The notes under the pieces are model-generated. The model did not search any database and had not been told where the DNA came from. It worked only from the letters and a program-made list of their open reading frames with translations. This document shows positions 11,051 through 21,644 of a stretch of DNA of 64,000 nucleotides, in pieces (positions within the stretch are counted from its first letter, which is position 1; every line of letters starts with the position of its first letter). A program made the translations under genes and the position numbers. Origin of the DNA: Cymbidium sinense (lineage: Eukaryota; Streptophyta; Magnoliopsida; Asparagales; Orchidaceae); assembly GCA_021442155.1 (NCBI GenBank), contig CM038214.1, positions 311,953,001 to 312,017,000 on the forward strand, given 5' to 3'.

Positions 11051-13070
11051 GACCATCTCAGGGAGTCTTGGGTGGCAGGGAGGAGGTGGGTTGGCTCAGT
11101 TTGGTTGGTTGAAGGTGTGGAGGTGGCTACCAAAGAGGAATCATGGGTGTCCTATGGGTTTCAAATTCTCCAATGGGGAGGGTGAGGTGATTTCACCTCC
11201 AATGGGTCATGGCCGGCCCATCCACCAATTGGGTTAGGTTGGGAAGTGTCCTAGGTGCCTAGGTGGACCATTAGGAGAGTCCCAAGTGGCCAAGGAATGA
11301 AAATGACAACTTACATGGGTGATTTGTCTCATGTGATGCCCTTGACCAAAGAGTAGAATGATCAATTGGCATTGGATTTGATTTGGAAAGATTTGAAATG
11401 AGCCAAAAGTGGCCCAAATTTCAAGTCAATTGGAGTTGAATTGGTTAGGTTTGACTCAATTTGACTTATTTAGGTCAAATTAGGTTAGGTTGGGTCAAGT
11501 TGACCAATTGATCAAATTGGGTCAAAACAAGGGTTGGGTCAAGTTCATATGATTAATTAGGATGTTTTGGTATAATTGGTTTGGTTTAGCTTGGCTTAGA
11601 TTTGATTTTGGCCCATTTAACTTTATTTGGGTCAAATGGGTTAAGTTGGCCAATTTAACCACATTGGCCAAATTGGCTTGGGTTGGGTGTTGGTTTGGTT
11701 TTAGTTGGCCAATTAAAATTGATTGTAGGCTTTAATTTCAATTAATTTGGATTTGGTTTTGATTTTGGACAACTTGAACCATTAGGTCAATTGGGTTTAA
11801 TTGGGTCTAATCATAGCTTTGGTCAAGTTCAACAATCAATTTGGAATGAACTTGAGCCATTGGTTGCAATCAATTTAGTTTATATTTTGATTTGACCTAA
11901 TTTGGTCTTTTAGGTTAATTTGGGTCAACTTGGATTAAGAGGGCCAATTGGGTTTGGTTTGACTCAATTGAAGGTCAAGTCATATTGAAATATTGATATT
12001 AATTTGGTATGAATCATTGATTTCAAGGGATTTGGCATAGGTTGCAATTTGGATAGTTTGGGTTCATATGGGTTAAGGGGTTGACTTGGTCAAATGACCA
12101 AGTTGACTTAGTTTGACCCAAGTTGTGACAATAGATTAACTTAAGGTGATCAACAATCATGATGGGAGATTTTGATGGGTATGGTTCAATCCAATTTGGG
12201 TAGGATTAGAACTTGGCTCAAATAGGTCAAATTGGCCACTTTGGGTCAATTGGACCAATTGGGTTTAGTTGGCTTGATTTTGGATTGAGTTTGATTTAGT
12301 TGAGTTTGATTTAGTTGAGTTTTATTTAGTTGATTTTATATATGGATTTGGGATTGATATATAAATTCAATTGCAACTAGCTTGGGTTCAAATGGTTTTG
12401 GTTCATTTGAACATTTTAAGTCAAAAGGGTAAAGTTGGGTTTATTTTTGGTTTGGCTTGATGATTGTAGATTTCATTTATATTTGTGAATATGATTGAAG
12501 GTATGATTGGTTCATGAAAAAATCAATTGAACTCGAGTTTTAGAATGAAGGAATTTGGCTAAGTCCACGGAGTTGGGTTGTGTGGCTTAGGTTTGAATTT
12601 TTTATTTGGTTTGATTTATATGTATATTTCAGTTAAACTTGTGAAGATGCTTGAAAATATGATTGATTAGTGACAAAATCAATTGAGTTTGACTTGATTT
12701 GGTTTAAGATTTGGCTAAGTCCATGGGATAGGTCATATAGATTAAGAAGGGTTTTGATTTAATTTGATTTAGTTTGATTTAATTTTGCTCATTTGAATAT
12801 AGATTTGATTTATATTTAGGAAGATGATTGAAGATATAAATTGATTATGAGAAAATCAATTAATTTTTGATTGATTTGGATTATGATTTGGCTAAGTCCA
12901 TAGGATAGGTCATATGGCTTAGGAAGGGTTTCAAGTTTGCATTTTATCATGGGTTTCATCATTTGGTTTTGGAATTTGGGTTTGGATTTGCATTTGTATT
13001 TGATGTCTGAATTGAACTTGAGGTTTAGTTTAAGAAGATGAACATGGATTGGATTTGGGTTGTAGGTTAG
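11050..13070. repeat. G/T-rich low-complexity field of TTGGGTCAA / CAATTGG words
   Basis: About 2 kb is built mostly from overlapping variants of TTGGGTCAAATTGG, TTGGTTTGG and GATTTGATTT. C is scarce on the + strand except within GGTCAA and TTGACC words. No frame of useful length is open. It lies between the unassigned left part and the start of recognisable gypsy pol, where a Tat element would carry its leader and gag. It may be a slippage-expanded leader region; gag motifs (CCHC zinc knuckle) are not visible. Confidence 0.6.
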
Positions 13071-15385
13071 GTGGATTATCCTAATCCTTAAGGCATAACC
13101 TAATCCTATGGCTAACCCTTCTAAGTATTTAGGCTTAGGTTAAGTGTTTACCTAATTGTTAAAACTATCTTATGAATAGGGAAGTCTTAGCATCTAGAAG
13201 AATCCTAAGTCTAAGGTATGAAGATTGAATCCGCACTCTAGAAGTGAGTTCAACAGGCCTTAAGCTCTGTAGTGTTGCCCTTGGAGATAGATGATTAGAA
13301 GACTGAATCCAAGTTTCACATTATAGACTTGCATACATATTTCAAAGCTTTTCTTGGGAGACCATGGATGAATGAGAACAAGATAGTTCCATCCTCTCTA
13401 CATCAGTGTATCAAGTTTGTGAGAGGTTGGATTGTCTACTGTGTCCAATGAGATCTCAAGACATTTACAGTTCATGAGGTCAGCATATATGTGGATGCAG
13501 CTTACTACCTCTTCAAAATCAATAAGTCTATTCTTGCGAACTTAACCAAAGTTTAAAAATAAAAGAGAAAGAAAAGAAAAAGAAAAATAAAGAGAAAAAA
13601 AAAGAAAAGAAAAGAGAAAAAAGAAAAAGAAAATAAAAGGGAGCTGAAATAGACTTGGAGGAGGAAGTGGAGCCTGATATTAGATTCCACCCACAGTTCG
13701 TTACTCCATCACCAATCATTTGGAATCTGATATGTTCTTTTCAAATCACATTAAATCATATGAGGAGCTGTGCTTAGAAAATTCAAATGATCTAGATGAT
13801 TTTGAAGTCAAAGATGCACTCCCAGAGTTCAAAGAAGAGATCAAGTCAACAATAGAAAAGCTCAAGGAAATAAACTAAAGAAGATCCATGAATGACATAA
13901 ATCAATTCTTTGTTGAATGAAATGGAAATCAATGACTTAGTTAGGCTATTGACTGAGTTTAAGGACTGCTTTACATGGAGTTATGAAGAGATGCCTGGAT
14001 TGGCTCTTGACGTAGCAGACCATAAGCTAGCAATAGAGCATACTGCTATCCTTATCAAGCAAGCTCCTAGATGCATGCAATTAAACAAAAAATAATAGAT
14101 CATTACTGAAGTCAAGAAATTGATCGATGTTGGCTTCATTCAAGAAGAAAAATACCCTACTTGGTTAGCTAGCGTCATCTTAGTTAAGAAAGAGAATGGT
14201 CAAATTCAATATGCATCAATTTTAAGGATTTAAATAAGGCATGTCCAAACGATAAATTCCAGTACCAATCTCAGAGCTAATGGTGGACATTACCTCATCT
14301 CATGTAGTCTTCTCTTTCATGGATGGCTCATCTAGATATAACCAAATAAAGATGGCCCCTGAAGATGAAAAAAACACATCTTTTAGAACCTCGATCAGAA
14401 TCTATTACTATAAGGTCATGTCTTTCAGCCTTAAAGAGGCCAGTGCTACATATCAGCGGGCTATGAATCAAATCTTCAATAAACTCATTCATCATCAAGT
14501 TGAGTGCTATGTCGATGATGTCATGGTAAAAAGTAGAGAAATGGAAGACCCTCTCTTTAACTTGAGAGTAGTTTTCAAATAGTTAAGAGAATTTAACCTT
14601 AAAGTAAATCCCCTGAAGTGTGCATTCAGAGTAGCTTCAGGGAAATTCCTTGGTTTTGTTGTTCGACACCAGGGAATCAAAATCAGTCTATAGAGGATCA
14701 AGATGAAATTAGAAATGCCACCACTAAAAGTTTAACTCAACTCAGATCATTCCAATGGTGTTTGGTGTATCGAAGATGCTTTATATCCAACCTATCGGGA
14801 AGATGTCAGCCATTCCCAATATTTATCAAAAAGTATGAGATGTTTAAGTGGGATGATAAGTGTCAACATGCCTTCAAAAAATTTAAGCATTACCTGATCA
14901 CGCCGCCAATTTTAGCAGCCCTTATCCCAAGCAAGCTGCTTATGCTTTATACTACTAGATTAGATGACTCCCTTGGTGCTTTATTGGCCCAAGCCAATAA
15001 CAAAGGGAAGAAAAATGCACTCTACTACCTTAGTCATCATGTAATCCCTGCTAAGGCTAATTATCCACCCATTGAGAAGCATTTCCTAGCTTTAATCTTT
15101 GCATCTCAAAAGCTACAACACTACATGCTTCCTCATAGGGTGAACTTAATCTCTAAGATCAATACAATACAGTATCTCATGACATGGCTAACACTATCCG
15201 GATGATTGACATGATGGTCCATGATCCTCTCCCAATTTGACAATACCTTCGTACCTCTCCGTGCGATGGAAGGACAAGCGCTAGCAAATTTCTTAGTAGC
15301 ACTCCCACATCTTGTCGACTCTCTGCTTAGCGATGATATCCTCGATGAACAAATCATGAACTTAGAGGATACTAGCATTCACCAC

Positions 15386-15815
15386 TAGGAGATGTACTTT
15401 GATGGTGTGGATTCCTCTCAAAGAGGAGAAGAACCATAATCTACTATTCTAGGAAAGCCAATGGTAGGAATAGTTCTCTTAACTCTGGACCGTAATGTGA
15501 TGAGATTCTCATATCACCTATCTAATCTTTGTACCAACAACAAAGCCAAATATGAGGCTCTGATTGTCAGTCTGGAGTTAGCCATTACTGTAATCATCTA
15601 TAACATCAACATCTTCAAGGATTCTCTGCTAGTTATCAACCAAATCATTGGTTTCTATAAGATTATAAAGCCCAAGCTTCATCACTACCACAAGTACACC
15701 ATGAAGTTATTGGCCCAAATCCAAAAACTTACCATTTATAAGATTCCTTGAGGAGAGAACATTGTAGCGTATGCTTTAGCCAAGCTTGCTAAGGAGTTGG
15801 CATGTCCGGAGGACA
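15386..15815 (+). pseudogene. Second (archaeal-type) RNase H domain of the gypsy element
   Basis: MYFDG at 15,392-15,406 carries the first catalytic Asp. NNKAKYEAL carries the Glu, and FKDSLLVINQ the second Asp. The final motif reads AYALAKLA where the family has ADALAKLA, so the last Asp is Tyr. The Trp usually found before MYFDG is a TAG stop (15,386-15,388), and a TAA follows at 15,437-15,439. The domain is thus recognisable but inactive. It supports the Tat assignment. Confidence 0.8.
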
Positions 15816-16084
15816 AGTCCATATCAATAAAGGTCCAAAATAGACAAGTCTAATCCTTTATTGATATTGAACTCATCAAAAAGTACTATCTTAAAGGGGA
15901 GGTTTCCATTGCCATGGAAGATGAGGAGTTAGATTGTAGGCAACCATTCATGGATTACCTAAATAAAGGTAAACTACCTCAAGAGAAGTCCCAAGGCCAT
16001 CAGATGAAGAAGAGAGCACTTTCCTATGCTCTTCTGGATGGTGTCTTGTGCTGGCAATCTTTCAATCATATGTAGTTACATTGT

Positions 16085-16850
16085 TTAGACAAACACGAAG
16101 CCCGTAAGATCGTTACTGAGGTACACTCAAGATTATGTGGAGCCAACCATTTTGGTCTAAATATCAAAGCTAAGATCAAGAGACCAGGGTACTACTGGCC
16201 ATCGATGATCAAAGATTGCATTGATATGGCTAGGCGATACCACCAATGTCAAATACATGGTGTGATCCGACACTAACCACCCAACATTCTACATCCTACA
16301 TTGGTTTCATGGACATTTAAGTGTTGGGGGTACCGACTTAGTGGGTCTGATTAATCCTTCTTCTTCCAAGGGTCATTGGTTCATCTTAGCTGCTACTGAC
16401 TACTTTTCCAAATGGGTGAAGGCAATTTCGTTAAGAGAGGTCCCAACTCAGCATATGCTCTAATTTTCTAGGAACCATATTGTATATAGGTTCAGAGTGC
16501 CTTGATGAATTATAGTTGATAATTGTACTACATTCAAGAGCACCGAGATCAACAAATTTTCCTAGAGACACAACATAAATCGGAGATATTCTACCATCAA
16601 CTACCTGAGGGAAAATAGCTTAGCAAAAGCACTAAAATAAAACTCTCATTGAAATACTGAAGAAGGCACTCGATAATAACAAGCGATAGTGGAATGAGCA
16701 ATTTATTGTGGCCTTGTGCGCCTACCGCAACATATATAGAACATCAACTTAGTCTACTCCTTTCTCTTAGTTTATGGACCGAAAGTTGTTCTACCATTAG
16801 AAGTCCCACTCCCACCACTAAGGATAGTTGTAGGTAGCAAGATCACAATA
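16085..16850 (+). pseudogene. Integrase region of the gypsy element
   Basis: The zinc-binding part reads EVHSRLCGANHFG, keeping both His, and later ARRYHQCQIHG, where the first Cys of the usual RCxxCQ pair is Tyr. The core keeps AATDYFSKW (first catalytic Asp, about 16,394) and IVDNCTTFKS (second Asp). The stretch that should carry the catalytic Glu is disrupted by stops. STPFSL and VYGPKVVLPLEVP (about 16,750-16,805) mark the end of the core. Inactive. Confidence 0.8.
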
Positions 16851-17284
16851 GAGAACATAATGCAAAGCTACGGTTAGAAGAGCTTGAAGGTTTGGAAGAG
16901 AGACGCCTGCAAGCATGCAAAAACCTCGAGTTATACAAAGCTAAAATTAATCAAGCTCACAATACGTTGGTCTGTCCTAAAGCTTTCCAAGTAGGAGAGC
17001 ATATTTTAGCTCTAAAGTGATGAATTATTGAATGTCGTAAGATGGGAGGCAAGTTTGAACCCACTTGGAAAGGCCCTTTTTCCATAGAGATGGCCTACCA
17101 AAGAGGATCTTATCAGCTTATTAATCATAAGGGAGAGCACCCAATGCTTTCGATCACTGGGCTCTACTTAAAGAAATTTTATAAATCCTGTTTGAAACTA
17201 ATTATCATCAATGAAAATTCCATTTTAAATTCAATCTCTTCCATGTTGATAGTATTCTTGTTTGCGAGTCTGCCACAATGTGTT

Positions 17285-18700
17285 TAGGGGTGTAAGGAAC
17301 CTGATTTGCATTTTATCCTTCATCGAAACAACACAAACACAAACTACATGTAAACATATAAAACAAACACAAATATTTTTTCTTAGGATACTCTGAGTTG
17401 AGTTAACACCCAGAGTGACACTCACTCAGTAGCTACTCTAGCTTGGGCTGACATGCTACCCTACTAAGTGTCATCCCAATGGTCTTCTTGCTTTGGAGGA
17501 TGTAAGTCTACTATGCTTTCCTTCTTTACTTAGCCACTACACTCCGATAAGTGCCTTGTTAGTTTGGTAGGCCTTACCGCATGGTTGGTAAGCTACCTCA
17601 TGTTGGCTTCGTTTAAGAGGATGTGAGTCAGCTATGCTTTCTTCTTGGATTAGCTTTCATACACTAACTGGATTGAGTATATTTGAGGTTTAAGATAAGT
17701 CCCCTAGTGGCTCCTTCCCTCCTGAATGCTTCAAGTATAGGTCTAGTCCTTCCTCGGGGCACCCCGCTTAGTTGTCTGTCTAGGTCAGATAGCATTTATC
17801 CCATGTGGATCACGATGATGCCCACTGGAAAGTTGTAAGCCTACACGCTTTCTTTCTAAATTGATCATTGCACACCGATGGGCACCTTAGGTTGGTTAGT
17901 TTTAACTATACTGATAGATACACCACTCGTGATGATGGATACACCTTAGGTTGGTTGGTTCTTGCATGTTAGGATACACCACTCATGGTAGATGTAAGGC
18001 TGGTACACTTTCTCCTTGAGTTAGCCATCATACACCTTTAAACTTTCTTTTCTAGGCTTGAAGATAATAACCCTAGCAGCACCTCCCCTATGGGTACTAT
18101 ATTTAGATCTCATCCTTTGCTACCCCATTTAGACATTACCCAAGTTACTATCATATTGGATAGTTCCCCTTTCTTAGTAACCACCGCTGTGGCTGGAGAA
18201 TTCATCCTATGGATGTGCAGATTCTCCCTTGTTCTAATAAATTTGAGATAGGTCAAGGATGATATAGCCCCTTTCTCAGTGTGGTCCCTCACACACCAAC
18301 AAGGTCCACATAAAAGTATATTTTCCAAAGCAAGCATCTTATATTTAGGGCAGTGTCAGCAAAACTCCCTATAGGAATCACCTGAGTACTCTTAAGTTGA
18401 TATAAGTCCCTAATGGCATTCACTCAATAGTCACCCCGAAGTCGAGTTTGATTTATTGTGCTACCAACTAGTCACCTTAGCGATTGTTCCCTGATTTAGA
18501 AGATGTAAGTCTACTACGCCTTCTTCCTTGCACAGCCATTGCACACCAAAAGGAAACCCCTTAGGTTAGCTAGCTCTACCCCATAGATGGTCGACTATCT
18601 CTTTGGATTTATAAATCTGAGGTAGGTCAAGGCTGATACAGCCCCTTCTCAGTGGGATCATCACACATTGATAGAGTTCATACATTAACTCAGATTAAAT
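17285..18700 (+). repeat. 3' region of the gypsy element with imperfect direct repeats
   Basis: After the integrase end, a motif close to GATGTAAGTCTACTATGCTTTC, then TTAGCCAT and CACACC, recurs near 17,498, 17,617, 17,834, 17,994 and 18,504. A second motif (GGTCAAGG(A/C)TGATA(T/C)AGCCCC plus CTCAGTG) occurs near 18,252 and 18,625. The repeats are diverged and unevenly spaced. Tandem repeats between the integrase and the 3' LTR are common in large Tat/Ogre elements. There are no coding motifs. Confidence 0.65.
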
Positions 18701-19330
18701 TAAACTTAATCTAATTTTCCCTAGTGGAGTTAAATCACACCATTCTCCCCAATGGAGCCCCAAATCATATGTAAACAAGTCAAGCAAAAAACTAAATTCA
18801 AAACCAACGTCCCTAGTGGAGCCAAATTAAACAAACTCCCCAAGCAGAGTCTAAATCAATGAAATCCAACCAAACTCTTATTCCTAGCGAATACATCCCC
18901 AAATAAATCTATGAAATCAAACTTAAATCCCAATCCCCAATGGATAGCCTGAACTTGCTTCTCTAGTGTAAGGTTCATATACTCGATCCCCAATGGACTC
19001 GAGCCAATATCTCTAGCAGATATGCCTCTACATCAATTAAAATTAAATAAATTAAAGTTGATTCAAACTTAATCCCCGGTGGATTATAGATTCTTATCTC
19101 CACCGGATCTTCTTTCCACAAATCATATAATCAAATCAAATTCAAACCTTATCCCAAGAAAATTTTCATCTTCAATGCCCTCGACATAGACCCCTCATAT
19201 GTCATGTCTAATGCATGTGTGATACCCTAGCGGATCTCCCTCCATGTCTTTGACATGAAATTCTCATCAAATCTTCTTTCTTCTCTTATGCACACCTTTA
19301 ATACTTCAACTAAAAGCCTAATAATGTATT
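18700..19330. other. Unassigned segment between gypsy 3' repeats and the AT-rich satellite
   Basis: This C-rich text has recurring CCCCAATGGA, CTAGTGGAG and CTAGCGGAT words. It may include the 3' LTR, but no second copy exists on the 5' side, so this cannot be shown. No gene is seen. Confidence 0.45.
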
Positions 19331-19813
19331 TGTTCAAATTACATATCTTAACAATATAATCAACATTTTATGATTTGTGGTGGTACAAGCTCAAACTAAC
19401 TATACAATATCATGCTAAACATATTATAGTGTGAAGTAACACACTATATTATATTATAATATATGATGTTATATTATAATTTCTATAATATAATATATTG
19501 TCTAACATTACACCTCATTAGAATCACTTAAAAGGAACAAATAACCAAATTTTCTCAAAATATAAAAAAAGCTCATTTTGGACATAAAATTATTATTTTT
19601 CTACTACAAATGGTACAAAATAGCATAATTTTTGTGTTGCTTCTTGGTGTGTGCTGAGAATTTGGCCAAATTCTTCCATCGCAGCCTTCAAATTAATCAA
19701 ATTCTTCCATCTCAACCTTCAAATTAACATTTTTGTGAGTTTTGACCCAATGTATTATAACAAAAGTAAAACATACTAAAATGTATAATAACATTTAGTA
19801 ACACACCACCACA

Positions 19814-19896
<83 letters not shown>

Positions 19897-20800
19897 ATTT
19901 AAGCAAAAAATTTACAAAATTTTGTTGAAAATGAACAATTATTTTGGATGCAAAATTCCAATCTTTTGATTAAATGACACACCATAGCACACACCCAATG
20001 ATGTTCCCTAAAGCTTACCTTAAATTTGGCCAAATCCCATCATCTCAGCCTATAAATCTATATTTTTATGAATTATACCAGTACAAACTCTACTACATAC
20101 TATAACAAACTAAAATATGTTGAATAATAAGAAGTAATAAACAATAGTATGCAATAGTGCATGATGCTACACTATATCATCCCATCCTATATTATAACAC
20201 ACTATAACATATTATATTTTATTATATTGCATATCACATTAGAAGGGATTGCTTAAGATAAAAAAATCATAAAATTAGTCTAAATAATAAAAAACTATAT
20301 ATTTTAGTTGTATCACATACATATTTTAAATTGAAATAATATATTATCATGCCATGCTCTACATATTATGAATTTGGTAAAATTCCTCCATTTTAAAGTC
20401 TATATTAATATTTTTATAAATAATGCTAGTGTAGGCTCGATCGCATGATTGTAAAAAACTAAAAGAATTTAAAATGCATAGAATAGTTTATTAGGATATA
20501 TGATGTTATACTATGCTACAACATATAATATTTATTTAGAACATAAAATCTTACTTTTTAGACTACAAGTGGCGTAGCACACCTTTGGTACTACAACCTA
20601 ATTCTCACTTGAAATTTAACAAATTTCATCATATGATTTATTAAATCAATATTTTTTTGATTTATATTCATATAGACTATAGGACACAATACCATAATAT
20701 ACTAAAAAATTTCAAAACATCTTATATCATCTAAAAACACATCACTACATGCTAAAATATATGATGCTACATTATATTATAATATGTGGTATTATAATAT
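19330..20800. repeat. Degenerate AT-rich satellite, about 4-5 monomers
   Basis: A landmark (AAATTCTTCCATC, then CTTCAAATTAACATTTTTGTGA) recurs in diverged form near 19,672/19,701, 20,032, 20,385 and 20,617, so the spacing is about 230-350 bp. Each is followed by text like TATACCAGTACAAACTC, a run with ACTAAAAT, and a stretch with GATGTTATACTATA. The monomers are strongly diverged. No coding sequence. Confidence 0.65.
19817..19894. repeat. (AT)39 microsatellite
   Basis: An uninterrupted AT dinucleotide tract of 78 bp lies inside one satellite monomer, directly after CACACCACCACATTC. Confidence 0.97.
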
Positions 20801-20916
20801 GATTTAGGGTATTCAAATCTCTAATAGTCAAGGGAAACTCTCTTGAATACATTTTTGATAGATTCCATAACTATGTTAGGATTAGGACATTCTTTAGATC
20901 TACTCCTAATGGAATC

Positions 20917-21208
20917 TTTATTCAAAGTTTAGGGTTTAGGGTTTAAGGTTTAGGGCTAGGGTTTAGGGTTGTGGGTGATTAGGGGGGTTTAGGGTTTAAA
21001 GTTTAGGGTTTGGGGTTTAGGGTTTAGGGTTAATGGTTTTAGGGTTTAAGTTTAGAGTTTAGAGTTTTAGTGTTTAGGGTTTAGGGTTTAGAGTTAAGGG
21101 TTTTTGGGATTTGGGCTTTTAGGTTTATGGTTTTTCATTTTGGGCTTTTAAGGTTTATGGTTTTGGGTTTTGGTTTTAGGTTTAGGGTTTAGGGTTTAGG
21201 GTTTAATG
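20917..21208. repeat. Start of arm B: TTTAGGG block
   Basis: Single-copy-like sequence ends at about 20,916 (TTTATTCAAAG) and degenerate TTTAGGG on the + strand begins abruptly. This is the right edge of the 11-kb insertion. Confidence 0.88.
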
Positions 21209-21644
21209 TTTTTTTAACAGAGAATAAATTCATATTCAATTTTTCTTCTTTTGATTTCATCAACCAAGTAGCACTATAAGTTTTTTAAGACATAAGCAAT
21301 GACATAAGATAAGTAGAACCGTCTCTAGTGTAAAGACATAGTTCCATAAGCAGCAGATAAGATCGATCATTTTTTAGTTTCTCTAGCTCCCATTGGAACC
21401 ACCCCCACCTCTCGAGTTCTGGGATCCGCCATCATATCCCTGATCTCCCCTCTGGCACCAACACAATTGTAACCTCTATCGCTCCTTCTGCCTCCAAAAC
21501 AACCACTGCTCTGACACCAGCTCTATATCCACCAACACCTCCAAATCCCCCACCACCACCGCGGATAACCGCTCTCACTTCCACCCACCACTAGACCACG
21601 AGCCTACCCATGGTGATGTTCTTACCATCAAGGTTCAGCCCATT
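21209..21644 (-). pseudogene. GR-RBP exon-2/3'UTR fragment, copy 4
   Basis: Read on the - strand it begins AAT GGG CTG AAC CTT GAT GGT (NGLNLDGKNIT) and continues into the glycine-rich tail and the shared 3'UTR, ending in an A-run. A small deletion after NIT shifts the frame just before a TAGGCTC that matches the stop-bearing codon of copies 1, 6, 8, 9 and 11. The C-terminal Trp codon is TAG. The glycine codons of the middle part are partly scrambled (CTCTGACACCAGCTC on the + strand). RRM exon 1 is absent. Telomere words flank it directly on both sides. Confidence 0.82.

Larger units (their letters stand above)
13314..17190 (+). pseudogene. Ty3/gypsy polyprotein, Tat-like lineage, heavily decayed
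   Basis: Order of recognisable parts: protease/RT linker with FLGRPWMNENKIVPSSLHQC (13,356-13,415); RT N-terminus FKDCFTWSYEEMPGL (about 13,958-14,002); RT palm with FSFMDGSSRYNQIKM and the catalytic YVDD at 14,508-14,519; LKCAF and GKFLGFVV; connection and first RNase H region (ALLAQ, LYYLSHHV, YPPIEKHFLALIFA, to 15,202); a second RNase H (15,401-15,810); integrase (about 16,085-16,850) and its C-terminal part KFEPTWKGPF (17,051-17,080). A second, archaeal-type RNase H after the first is a known hallmark of plant Tat elements. The frame is broken by many stops and several frameshifts. Gag and LTRs were not identified. The element once copied itself by reverse transcription and integration; it is dead here. 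Confidence 0.88.

Noticed and set aside
18700..19330. A 3' LTR of the gypsy element
   Set aside because: No matching 5' copy could be found between 9,791 and 13,314, and no TG/CA ends or polypurine tract stand out.
19724..19906. Ile-Tyr repeat protein
   Set aside because: It is a translation of the (AT)39 tract.
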